Of a stretch of DNA of 64,000 nt, positions 17,124-25,779 are shown piece after piece. The notes beneath the pieces were generated by a model that saw only the letters and a list, made by a program, of their open reading frames with translations, made no database searches and had not been told where the DNA came from. How positions within the stretch are numbered: the first letter of the stretch is position 1; every line of letters begins with the position of its first letter. The stretch is from positions 2,480,001 to 2,544,000 of the forward strand of contig NZ_CP031728.1 of NCBI RefSeq assembly GCF_008806975.1, read 5' to 3'. This stretch comes from Cellvibrio sp. KY-GH-1. GTDB taxonomy: Bacteria; Pseudomonadota; Gammaproteobacteria; Pseudomonadales; Cellvibrionaceae. The position numbers and the translations under genes were made by a program.

Positions 17124-19769
17124 ATGTCCAGCCTCCCGAAAACACTTGTCAAATTATTCGCGCTGCCTTTGGGCGCGTTGATAGTTGCCGCTAGTGTTCA
17201 CGCTGATACACCAGAGACTTTACCCAAATACCAAAACACATCACTCAGTTTTCAGGAGCGCGCGCAGGACCTGGTATCGCGCATGACGCTGGATGAAAAG
17301 CTGCCACAACTTATCAATGACGCGCCCGCCATTCCGCGCTTGGGTGTGCGCGAATTTAATTGGTGGAACGAAGGTTTGCACGGCGTTGCCGCGCTCGGCG
17401 AGGCAACCGTGTTCCCCCAGGCAATTGGTATGGGAGCGACCTGGAACGCGCCACTAATGTATAAGGTTGCGGACGTTATCAGCACCGAATTTCGCGCAAA
17501 ACATTTCGCAGAACAACATAGGTTCGGCGGCTCCGATTGGTTTGGTGGTTTAACCGTTTGGTCACCTAACATCAATATTTTTCGTGACCCACGCTGGGGA
17601 CGCGGACAGGAAACTTACGGTGAAGACCCGTATTTAACATCGCGCCTCGGCGTGGCCTTCGTAAAAGGTTTGCAGGGCAACGACACTCACTATTTCAAAA
17701 CGATTGCAACGCCCAAACATTTTGCAGTTCATAGTGGGCCTGAAGCTGGCCGCCATCGCGACAATGTAAATCCAAGCGCAAAAGATCTTGAGGAAACTTA
17801 TTTACCTGCATTCCGCGCAACCGTTATGGAAGGAAAAGCCAAATCGGTCATGTGTGCTTACAATGCGGTAGACGGAATTCCGGCGTGCGCAAACAATGTG
17901 TTATTGGAAAATAAATTGCGCAGCCAGTGGGGCTTTGATGGATTCGTCGTTTCCGATTGCGGTGCGGTATTTGATATTTATCACAGCGCAAATCACGGCT
18001 ACACCAAAACGCCCGAAGAAGGAATTAAAGCAGCCTTTGAAGCCGGCATGGATTTAATCTGCGGCGACGCCAACGAAGCAGATAACATTCGCAACGCACT
18101 GAACAAAGGCCTGATTACTGAAGCACAAATAGATATCTCTCTCACTCGCTTATTTACAGCAAGAATGAGTTTGGGACAATTTGATCCACGAACTCAGGTC
18201 TTTCCAAAAATTACCGCGCGCGACAATGATACAGACGCACATCGCAACCTTGCACGCACCATGGCAGAAAACTCTCTGGTTCTGCTAAAAAATAAGTCCC
18301 GTTTTTTGCCGTTCACATCCGCCATTAAAAAAATTGCTGTTATTGGCCCCAATGCCGACAGCGTAGAAGCGCTCGTGGGTAATTACAACGGCACACCATC
18401 CCAGCCTGTTACCGCATTAAAAGGACTGCGCGCTCGTTTTGGTGAGGGCAATATCCATTATGAAAAAGGCACGGGCTTATTAGACCCGGTACAGATATCA
18501 GTACCCGATAGCGTTTTTTGTGTGGATGCCAAATGTCGTAAACAGGGTTTGCAGGCCGAGTATTTTGTAGATAAACATATGGCCACCAAACCGACACAAA
18601 AGCGGATTGACTCAAACGCAAGACTCAGTTGGACCAATGAAGTAGCCAGCGGCGCTGTACGCTGGAGTGGATTCATTAAAGCACCCGAGACTGGCACTTA
18701 CAGTTTTCGCTATTTGGCCGACGGCGGATATCGTATTTGGATTAATGACCAATTAATTTTGGATGCCTGGAATGTTGATTGGCGGCCGGTAATTGCGAGT
18801 GGAAATACCCAACTCGACGCAGGAAAAATTTATCGTCTAAAAATTGAAGCCTTTCAACGCGGCGAGCAAGGCAGCGAACAATTGGTGTGGAGCTTACCGG
18901 CGAATAAGCCAACCGAGGCGGCAGTTTCGGCGGCAAACAATGCTGATGCGGTAGTGTTTGTGGGTGGGCTAACCGCGCAAGTGGAGGGCGAGGAAATGCC
19001 TGTGCCATTACCCGGATTTGTTGGAGGAGATCGTACCGATTTATCCCTACCCGTGGTACAGCGCGAGCTTTTGCAAAAACTCTACGCCACAGGTAAACCG
19101 GTCATAGTGATACTAATGAATGGCAGCGCGCTGGCCATTAACGAAGAAGCAGCAAAAGCCACGGCGATTATCGAAGCCTGGTACCCCGGAGGACAAGGTG
19201 GCGACGCTATTGCTCGCCTGCTGGCTGGAGACTTCAGCCCAGCAGGACGACTGCCGGTGACGTTTTATAAATCGCTTGAACAATTGCCCGCATTCAACGA
19301 TTACTCCATGGCAAATCGCACCTACCGATATTTCACCGGCGAGGTACTGTATCCTTTTGGTTACGGACTTTCGTACAGCAAATTTGCGTACAGCAAACTT
19401 GCGCTATCAAGTAAACAATGGGATGGCAAGAAACCGCTGCGCGTTACGGTGGACGTCACTAACACCGGCACTATGAATGCAGACGAAGTTGTACAACTTT
19501 ACGCTTCACACCCGGAGATTCCCAACAGCCCGATACGCACCCTGGTAGCGTTTGAACGCGTGCATATTGCCAAAGGAGAAACGCAAAAAGTGGTTTTCAG
19601 TGTGGATGCGCGAAGCCTGAGCACCGTGGACGCAACTGGTCAACGCAAGTTGGTGTCTGGCAAAGTCGACCTGTGGCTTGGTGGTGGTCAACCTGGGTTA
19701 CGCGCTGATCTGGGAGCGACTGCTGGTCAAGCTGCGCAGCTGCAAATTACGCACAGCACAACATTTTAA
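17124..19769 (+). CDS. GH3 beta-xylosidase/beta-glucosidase with PA14 insertion, secreted
   Basis: The start at 17124 (MSSLPKTLVKLF) gives a clean signal peptide ending SVHA. The GH3 N-terminal TIM barrel carries the nucleophile D278 in GFVVSDCGA, the PKHFAVHSGPEAGRH segment, and MCAYNAVDGIPAC, a pattern typical of beta-xylosidases of this family. A PA14 domain (about 470-610, LQAEYFVDKHM...GYRIWINDQLI) is inserted in the second domain. A C-terminal fibronectin-III-like domain ends the protein (VTVDVTNTGTMNADEVVQLY). It probably releases xylose or glucose from oligosaccharides in the periplasm or outside, completing hydrolysis started by the GH10 and GH11 enzymes. Substrate preference cannot be settled from sequence. 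Confidence 0.9.
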   Translation: MSSLPKTLVKLFALPLGALIVAASVHADTPETLPKYQNTSLSFQERAQDLVSRMTLDEKLPQLINDAPAIPRLGVREFNWWNEGLHGVAALGEATVFPQAIGMGATWNAPLMYKVADVISTEFRAKHFAEQHRFGGSDWFGGLTVWSPNINIFRDPRWGRGQETYGEDPYLTSRLGVAFVKGLQGNDTHYFKTIATPKHFAVHSGPEAGRHRDNVNPSAKDLEETYLPAFRATVMEGKAKSVMCAYNAVDGIPACANNVLLENKLRSQWGFDGFVVSDCGAVFDIYHSANHGYTKTPEEGIKAAFEAGMDLICGDANEADNIRNALNKGLITEAQIDISLTRLFTARMSLGQFDPRTQVFPKITARDNDTDAHRNLARTMAENSLVLLKNKSRFLPFTSAIKKIAVIGPNADSVEALVGNYNGTPSQPVTALKGLRARFGEGNIHYEKGTGLLDPVQISVPDSVFCVDAKCRKQGLQAEYFVDKHMATKPTQKRIDSNARLSWTNEVASGAVRWSGFIKAPETGTYSFRYLADGGYRIWINDQLILDAWNVDWRPVIASGNTQLDAGKIYRLKIEAFQRGEQGSEQLVWSLPANKPTEAAVSAANNADAVVFVGGLTAQVEGEEMPVPLPGFVGGDRTDLSLPVVQRELLQKLYATGKPVIVILMNGSALAINEEAAKATAIIEAWYPGGQGGDAIARLLAGDFSPAGRLPVTFYKSLEQLPAFNDYSMANRTYRYFTGEVLYPFGYGLSYSKFAYSKLALSSKQWDGKKPLRVTVDVTNTGTMNADEVVQLYASHPEIPNSPIRTLVAFERVHIAKGETQKVVFSVDARSLSTVDATGQRKLVSGKVDLWLGGGQPGLRADLGATAGQAAQLQITHSTTF

Positions 19770-19820
19770 TTCATTGTTATTTTTGTTTTTTTACACCATC
19801 AACATTTCAACGCGCGAAAA

Positions 19821-19854
19821 AAATTCCGGCTTCATTTTTATGAAGTCGGAATTT
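19821..19854. terminator. Bidirectional hairpin after the GH3 gene
   Basis: Arms of 15 bases (AAATTCCGGCTTCAT and ATGAAGTCGGAATTT, one G-U pair) enclose a TTTT loop about 50 bases after the GH3 stop, preceded by a run of seven A. It is probably the GH3 terminator. Confidence 0.75.
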
Positions 19855-20318
19855 CACTATAGAAGAATAATTCACCTAAATTGATGCAGGCGAGCATCTC
19901 AAACGGCGACACCTTATCAAAGTTAGCTAGCTGTTACAGAAAGCCACAGGCGCCAATATTTTTATTTTTTTCGCTTATCGCCGCAAATTTCAAAAAATAC
20001 TTTTCTGCAGCAATAGACGTCAAACTTTCACCTCAATCCAGTGTAGATGTAATCGAATTCATCTTGATATGACTAACATACTAGTTCACCGAGTAACAAA
20101 TTTATATTTATTCAGTCGATTGAAACCCATATAAAAATATTGTATGTTTTAATAATGGTAAAAATGACAACAAGATAAATAAACAAAAAAGCGCGTGCAG
20201 CACCGTCTTAATCTTCGTTGCAGCAGATTTCTGAATTTACGCTCACTACCAACGCCCGAGGTTATTCAGATGTACAAATTTATGCCTCACGGCGGGCAAT
20301 TATTTCCCTGGAATCTCT
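19855..20318. other. Intergenic region upstream of the GntR gene
   Basis: I see no credible gene; two short frames here are unlike proteins. AAATATTGTATGTT at 20135-20148 recurs in inverted orientation at 25565-25578, upstream of the GH11 gene, both times next to CCATATAAA. This could be a shared regulatory site or simply AT-rich coincidence. Confidence 0.4.
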
Positions 20319-20969
20319 ATGTTGAACGAATCTATCTACGATGTAATCAGAGTAAAAATTGCATCCATGGAGTACGCACCAGGCAGTCATTTTTCTGAAA
20401 TGGACCTGGCCAAAGAACTGGGCACCCCCAGATCCAAAGTGAGAGAAGCGTTCAGTTTGTTAGCACAAGACAATCTCGTTCAAATTATTCCGCAGCGCTG
20501 TACTACCATCTGTAAACTCGAGCTGACCAGTATTTTGGATTCAATATTTATCATCAGATCCATAGTAATCGCGATACTTAAGGATGTTCAGTCAAGTAAC
20601 ATCGAGAAATGTCTTTCCGTCACGCATTTGCGCGATAAAATGTTAGCGCTCGAAAATTGCATTGTGTTTTCGGAGGATGAGTTTTTCGCTGCGGACCATC
20701 ATTTTTACCTAACACTGTCCGGGTTAAATGGATTTCCACGCTTGAATAAAATAATATTTAAAGAAAAACTTAACATCGACAGAACCTTGCGCCTTTCCAA
20801 TAAACGACGCAGCGATTTCCTCCCCATTGCCAAACTCTATCGATTAGTTCTGGACGGCCTGATTATTGGTGCAACAGACAAATCCATAAAAGCAATTTGT
20901 GAGCTGGCTAATACGCTGGAAATGTACGCGCGATCCGCAGCTAAAAATCACCCAAGCTTATTCGTCTAG
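20319..20969 (+). CDS. GntR-family regulator with degenerate FCD-like domain
   Basis: The first 70 residues are a winged helix-turn-helix of the GntR/FadR type (YDVIRVKIASMEYAPGSHF, MDLAKELGTPRSKVREAFSLL). The remaining all-helical part (about 75-216) is in the place of an FCD ligand domain, but only AADHHFYLTLSG resembles the first metal-binding His region. The expected later His residues are replaced (YRLVLDGLIIGA where HRxIxxAI is usual). It may bind ligand without metal or respond to a partner. It lies between GH3 and an AraC regulator and is a candidate local controller of the carbohydrate genes. Confidence 0.78.
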   Translation: MLNESIYDVIRVKIASMEYAPGSHFSEMDLAKELGTPRSKVREAFSLLAQDNLVQIIPQRCTTICKLELTSILDSIFIIRSIVIAILKDVQSSNIEKCLSVTHLRDKMLALENCIVFSEDEFFAADHHFYLTLSGLNGFPRLNKIIFKEKLNIDRTLRLSNKRRSDFLPIAKLYRLVLDGLIIGATDKSIKAICELANTLEMYARSAAKNHPSLFV

Positions 20970-21040
20970 TTTTCGAGCCGGCTTCATTTTCTGCTGCGCA
21001 AGGGCACTTAACATGAGTGAACCGCGGAGTGTATTAATCC

Positions 21041-22192
21041 ATGAAGCATTCTCTATTTAACATCCATGATGTCGTATTGTTTATCACCGCGACCTTATGC
21101 TTGATACTCGCCCTATGCCAGAGCTTTCATCCCGCTAAAAGTCGAATAGAAAAAATATTGCTGCTTGCTTTTCTATTCGATATCGCGCTTGGCATTGGCT
21201 CTGTGCTGTTATTTTGGCAAGCGACGCTAAAAATTCACCCGGTTCTGGATAACTATCTGGTGCCCTATTTGCTATTTTGCTCGCTGCTATTAAAAGGACC
21301 TTTGCTTTATTGCTATGTATCTGCTGCTACCTCACCGGCTTATCGAATCACCCGTGCGGACGCTATTCATCTGCTACCTTTGGTCATCTATTTTTTCGCT
21401 ATTGCCATTAACTACCCGCTCACTAGTGTTGTTCGAACCGATTTTCAGCCGGACAAACTCACTCATATTTTGTCTGTCTATGAATGGCACTCACTAAAAA
21501 CTATTCCGTTGCTCTACGCAGCCATGGCGCTTCACAAGTTGCATGGCGTTAACAGGCAAGCGCAGCCCGATACGTACCCGCCAACACTCGGGCATCACTG
21601 GTTGGTGATTTTGGTTTGGGGTAGTTTATTGAATTGGAGCTGGTCATTGGGCACGCATTTTTTGGGCTTTTTTTGGGGTGCCAGTGCAGCAGATTTGTTC
21701 GGCATTTTCGATAACTATATTACGTCAGGTTTAATTAGCGCGCTTCTGGTCTACAGTATTGTACACATCAATAAAGAGTTGACGCGCCGCAGCTCTCCTC
21801 CGGACAGCGAATTTCATATCGACACCTATCCCATTGAAAAAATTATCCAGTCGATGGAAATTGAAAAGCTCTACCTTAACCCGCGTTTGAACATTGAACG
21901 CCTCGCTGAGCACATTAATATTCCCTACCGCGACGTATCAACACTGATTAACAAGCACTTTCAGGTTAATTTCAACGAATACGTTAATCTCTATCGGATC
22001 AATGAAGCAAAGCGATTACTCACCGACACACAATTTTCAAACCTGACGATCAACGAAATTTATGCGCAGGCTGGCTTTAACAGCAAATCGGCTTTTCATC
22101 GTTTTTTTAGTCGACTCGTTGGGGTTTCCCCCACTGAGTTTCGTAAATTGGCGAGTGAGTCCGCCAGGGCAAACTATCGCACAGCTATTTAG
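21041..22192 (+). CDS. AraC-family regulator with N-terminal membrane domain
   Basis: The N-terminal 240 residues hold about seven hydrophobic helices (VVLFITATLCLILALCQSF, ILLLAFLFDIALGIGSVLLF, LVPYLLFCSLLLKGPLLYCY, AIHLLPLVIYFFAIAI and others). After a linker comes a C-terminal AraC/XylS double helix-turn-helix (LNIERLAEHINIPYRDVSTL and NEIYAQAGFNSKSAFHRFF, then GVSPTEFRK). This is the membrane-bound AraC design common in Cellvibrio and relatives, thought to couple an extracellular or membrane signal to transcription of nearby genes. It is 71 bases after the GntR gene on the same strand and convergent with the GH16 gene. Confidence 0.86.
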   Translation: MKHSLFNIHDVVLFITATLCLILALCQSFHPAKSRIEKILLLAFLFDIALGIGSVLLFWQATLKIHPVLDNYLVPYLLFCSLLLKGPLLYCYVSAATSPAYRITRADAIHLLPLVIYFFAIAINYPLTSVVRTDFQPDKLTHILSVYEWHSLKTIPLLYAAMALHKLHGVNRQAQPDTYPPTLGHHWLVILVWGSLLNWSWSLGTHFLGFFWGASAADLFGIFDNYITSGLISALLVYSIVHINKELTRRSSPPDSEFHIDTYPIEKIIQSMEIEKLYLNPRLNIERLAEHINIPYRDVSTLINKHFQVNFNEYVNLYRINEAKRLLTDTQFSNLTINEIYAQAGFNSKSAFHRFFSRLVGVSPTEFRKLASESARANYRTAI

Positions 22193-22200
22193 CACCAATG

Positions 22201-22228
22201 GAAGTAGTGCCGCACGCGGCACTACTTC
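22201..22228. terminator. Perfect 28-base palindromic hairpin between convergent genes
   Basis: GAAGTAGTGCCGC and its exact complement GCGGCACTACTTC are separated by two bases, lying between the AraC and GH16 stop codons. There is no strong T tract on either side, so it may work as a bidirectional transcription barrier or transcript-end stabiliser. Confidence 0.65.
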
Positions 22229-22256
22229 TGTAGGCTAAAAAAAATGTATTGCGCGG

Positions 22257-23759
22257 CTAGTTAACGCGGCAACTTGGCAATACAAATGAACCATCGTGAT
22301 TACCTTGCAAGCCAAAACTCACCGACTGCCCGGGTGCAATAGTGCCGTTCCAACCCACATTGCTTGCGGTAACCACATTTCCTGAACCACCGAATACCGC
22401 ATTCCAACCACCAGTGCGTTGCGGACTTTCGCTAAAGTTTAACGTTAAACTCCAACCGTTTATTGCAGCAGTACCGGTATTGCTAACGGTGATGTCCAAT
22501 TGGTATCCGTTTCCCCAGTTATTCACCAGCTTTGCAGTACACGTAAGCCCACCGGAATTGACCGAGCCTACTGAACTGGAAGAACTCGTTCTGCTACTGG
22601 ATGGCAATGCACTGGATATTACCGAACTTCTACTGGATGAGGATGGTGCCGCCGAGCTACGAACGGAACTTGAAGAAACAGCCGCGCCTACAATACCGAA
22701 GGGTGCAGGTTGTGCCGCACAGGTGTTGCGTGAAATACAACTGCGGTTATTTTCATAACCCCAACCACTGCTGGTATTAATACACAGAGGGTAAAGTGTT
22801 CCATACCAATTACACTGTCCTGTACCGGTATTGGAATTGCTAGATGCTGTGGAAGAACGGGCGATGCTACTTACACTCGTGGTTGCACTGCTGGTAGTTG
22901 CACTGCTAGTGGTTGCCATACTGCTGCTTGAGCGGCTACTCGGCATGGCACTACTGCTTGCACGGCTGCTCGCGGCACCATCGACAGGAACGCTTCCGTT
23001 AAAGCCCTTGTTGCTCTCAGTGGTAAGGGCTAACACCAGCGTGCCATTTTGCACAACCACATTGGCTGGATCGAAGTCCACATAGTTTCCATCAAAAGTC
23101 CAATCCGCTTTACTCCAACGATTAGCATCAAAGCTATTAAAATCATCGCGCCACGAAAACGTGAAGGTTTTTGATGCAGTGTTGTAGGCGTAATACTCCA
23201 TGTAATTAACAAATTGATATACCGGCAAAATCGACGAATTAAAAGCGCCTACCCAGGACTCGCTGGTTGATGCCCAAATGTTAAAGCGCATGCTTTGAGG
23301 ATTCATCAAAGTGGCAACCAGATTCCCGCCAGTTATTTTTCTTACTTGTTGACCATCAATAAACCAGGTCACATATTCCGGAGTCCATTCCAGCGCATAG
23401 GTATGGTAATCATCCGCAAGCGATTGCGAAGCGGTATGCAACCCCTCAGTCGTCTGACGCGGGGCGCCGGCGATAATATTGCTTTGCATTTGATAGGCTT
23501 CATTTTTCCCCAGCACTTCAATATCAATTTCTTCCCACACGGTACCCGCAACTTCAGAGCCATTCTTGTAGGTAAAAAATGTTGAGAGCACGCCGCTGCC
23601 CTTGGCCATGCGCATGCGCATAACATAGCGGCCATATTTGGTGGATTCTGCACTGTAAATCTCCGCCCCCTTATAGGGTTTGGCAGCAGCGTTCAATGAA
23701 CCCAGGACGCTGACGCAGAAGGCGAAAGTCATTAGCAAGATAGATTGTTTAGTAAACAT
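22257..23759 (-). CDS. Circularly permuted GH16 lichenase with CBM10 and CBM2
   Basis: Signal peptide (to about residue 25), then a GH16 beta-1,3-1,4-glucanase with catalytic EIDIE (E77, D79, E81). The halves are in the reverse order of the Bacillus enzymes: the protein begins with PYKGAEIYSAESTKYGRY, normally in the middle of the fold. It places the usual N-terminal strand set (WRDDFNSFDANRWSKADW...NVVVQNGTLVLALT) at about residues 205-250. The Fibrobacter lichenase is known to be permuted in the same way. A serine linker leads to a CBM10 ([12 protein letters not shown]...WGYENNRSC), a second linker and a C-terminal CBM2 (about 405-500). It should cut mixed-linkage glucan outside the cell. 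Confidence 0.9.
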   Translation of the reverse strand: MFTKQSILLMTFAFCVSVLGSLNAAAKPYKGAEIYSAESTKYGRYVMRMRMAKGSGVLSTFFTYKNGSEVAGTVWEEIDIEVLGKNEAYQMQSNIIAGAPRQTTEGLHTASQSLADDYHTYALEWTPEYVTWFIDGQQVRKITGGNLVATLMNPQSMRFNIWASTSESWVGAFNSSILPVYQFVNYMEYYAYNTASKTFTFSWRDDFNSFDANRWSKADWTFDGNYVDFDPANVVVQNGTLVLALTTESNKGFNGSVPVDGAASSRASSSAMPSSRSSSSMATTSSATTSSATTSVSSIARSSTASSNSNTGTGQCNWYGTLYPLCINTSSGWGYENNRSCISRNTCAAQPAPFGIVGAAVSSSSVRSSAAPSSSSRSSVISSALPSSSRTSSSSSVGSVNSGGLTCTAKLVNNWGNGYQLDITVSNTGTAAINGWSLTLNFSESPQRTGGWNAVFGGSGNVVTASNVGWNGTIAPGQSVSFGLQGNHDGSFVLPSCRVN

Positions 23760-24264
23760 GTAACTCTCCTTATGTTTATTGTGGAAATTGGAAGGAATTA
23801 AAACTTGCGTGGTAACACCGCAGAAATTTACAAAAGTTTTAATCGAAATTTTGTCCCACTTTTGTTTTAAGGCGGGAATAACTGGTCACGTTTTCGCGGG
23901 GATAATGGGACACAGCACGCAGCAGGAGAATAATGAGAACTGCTTAAAAGGATTTGTCAGTCGTTTCAACATTACTTAAACAGACTTTACACAGATCATT
24001 GACGTTATCCCTTCCACGCACCAGTTTTTATATTATAATCTTAATGTCTTATGGGTTTGGTACTGCGTGCCATTATCCCGCCCTGCAAGAGTTTGGGCAC
24101 CATAACAATAAAGGCCAACACTCCCGTTTTTTTGCATAACTATCCACAGCACTACACCTACAACTGATTGGAGTTATGTATACACATTGATATCAGCCCA
24201 GGCGGCCAGCGGATCTAAGGATGCGCATGGCGTCGCCTAAACATTATTTTCAGGAGCACAGCCT
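23760..24264. other. Divergent intergenic region between GH16 and esterase genes
   Basis: Promoters for both divergent genes must lie here. AGGAG precedes the esterase ATG. AATGTCTTATGGG near 24043 partly resembles the TGTCTTAyAGTAT motif seen at two other places. Short open frames in the region are not protein-like. Nothing else was recognised. Confidence 0.45.
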
Positions 24265-25197
24265 ATGCAGTGGCAATCGTTTCGGTTTTTCAAATCTTTT
24301 ATTCCCGCACTAATCTGGCTAGCAAGTTCCGCAGCCCTTGCGCAGGATGGAAAAATGTATCCCATCGATGCACCGCCAGAGCCAGGTGCAATTCCACTGA
24401 ATACCGGTGGAGTTGAAAATCAGCCGGCGCAAGAAAGCTGGTTTCGGCAGTGGGGCGACCCTATGGCTAGAAATATTTCCAAGGCGACCCTGACGCCCTT
24501 CCTGGCGGACCCGAAAAAAGCCAACGGCACCAGCGTGATAGTTGCGCCCGGTGGAGGTTTCATGTGGTTGTCGATGGGTAATGAAGGCTGGGAAGTTGCT
24601 CAAGCTCTCGCTGCGCGTGGCATCAACGCTTTCGTATTGAAATATCGTTTGCAACCCACCGCCGACTCGCTGGAGGATTTCGAAAAGCAAATGACCCAGC
24701 GCTTTGCCGACGCGGCGAAAAATTCTGGCGATAAAAGTTCAGCGCCCAAGATGCCGGGCGGAAATTTGGAGGATCAACTGGAAGATGTTGAAGCGGCTTA
24801 CGCGCTGATTAGTAGCCGCGCTAAAGAATGGAATGTCGATTTAAAAAAATTGGGCATGATGGGTTTTTCCGCTGGTGCTGGTCTCACTATGGCCACCACC
24901 TTGCGCTCCAAAAAAGTGAAGCTGGCATTTATCTCGCCCATTTACGGTGGCATGAATGCGGTAGAAGTACCTAAAGAAGCTCCGCCGATGTTTGTCGCTA
25001 TCGCGATTGACGATTTCCTCTTTCACGGCGACATAGGTTTGGTGAAATCCTGGTACGAAGCAAAAGTGCCAGTGGAGTTGCACTTGTATCAAAACGGCGG
25101 TCACGGTTTTGGTTTGGGCAATCCGGATCGCACCAGCAACAAATGGTTTGATGCCTATATGCACTGGTTGGATGTGAATGGATTTTTGAAACGCTAA
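24265..25197 (+). CDS. Secreted alpha/beta-hydrolase, acetyl-xylan-esterase-like
   Basis: A signal peptide (to SSAALA) precedes an alpha/beta-hydrolase domain of the Aes/COG0657 type. It has an oxyanion region VIVAPGGGFMWLS, nucleophile Ser in GFSAGAG, an acidic residue in AIAIDDFLFH, and a catalytic His in NGGHGFG near the C-terminus. Such secreted hydrolases in polysaccharide-utilisation neighbourhoods commonly remove acetyl groups from xylan or xylo-oligosaccharides, which fits the xylanases nearby; the substrate is inferred. At 310 residues it is a single domain without a carbohydrate-binding module. AGGAG lies about ten bases before the ATG. Confidence 0.78.
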   Translation: MQWQSFRFFKSFIPALIWLASSAALAQDGKMYPIDAPPEPGAIPLNTGGVENQPAQESWFRQWGDPMARNISKATLTPFLADPKKANGTSVIVAPGGGFMWLSMGNEGWEVAQALAARGINAFVLKYRLQPTADSLEDFEKQMTQRFADAAKNSGDKSSAPKMPGGNLEDQLEDVEAAYALISSRAKEWNVDLKKLGMMGFSAGAGLTMATTLRSKKVKLAFISPIYGGMNAVEVPKEAPPMFVAIAIDDFLFHGDIGLVKSWYEAKVPVELHLYQNGGHGFGLGNPDRTSNKWFDAYMHWLDVNGFLKR

Positions 25198-25209
25198 TTG
25201 CATCCATCG

Positions 25210-25238
25210 TTGCAGCCTGACTGTCGTTCAGGCTGCAA
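25210..25238 (+). terminator. Hairpin after the esterase gene
   Basis: TTGCAGCCTGA and TCAGGCTGCAA (11 perfect pairs, 7-base loop) start 13 bases after the stop codon. The following CTCTT is a weak T tract. Confidence 0.7.
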
Positions 25239-25779
25239 CTCTTCGCGTTGCGCCACACCGCCCTCCGAATTAAGCCAGTTTATTTTTCCAACTCTCCCCC
25301 CAATAGCTGCAACCCTTGTTTACCAGGATATTTCTATGTGCGTGTTTACGCGCCTGGATTCGCATTGGAAAATATTTTTTTATATTTGATAGAAAAACAA
25401 TGCGGAAAATTTCCACTTTTGATGAAAGTTTTCCATACAAAAAACAATGCGCTTAACTGATCGCTAAAAATTTGAACTACCGCATAAAACCAACGATTGG
25501 ATTACCACTTACTAGAACCAGTTTGCGAATTCGTACAATTCGGAAAAACCTTAATATCCATATAAACATACAATATTTAAAATAACCTCACTTGAATAAC
25601 ATCTCTGCAACTAAAAACAGACTCGGCGGACCACGCCCCGCGTATCACGCCTGCACCTAAACATCAGGATGACTTAATCCCCTCTCTTACTCCCAATATC
25701 GAACGGAGGCTCTATCGAGATTAATTATGACTATCAACCTGAAATTTAATGTGCTTCATGTTTATGGAGGTCAATCGCT
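25239..25779. other. Upstream region of the GH11 xylanase gene
   Basis: No gene seen in this 540-base AT-rich stretch. AACATACAATATTT (25565-25578) is the inverted copy of a sequence upstream of the GntR gene. GGAGG at about 25767 is the ribosome-binding site for the xylanase. Confidence 0.45.

Noticed and set aside
22342..23085. Long open frames antisense to serine-linker regions in the GH16 and other modular enzyme genes
   Set aside because: They are shadows of the repetitive serine codons, giving Leu/Glu-rich products without domain resemblance.
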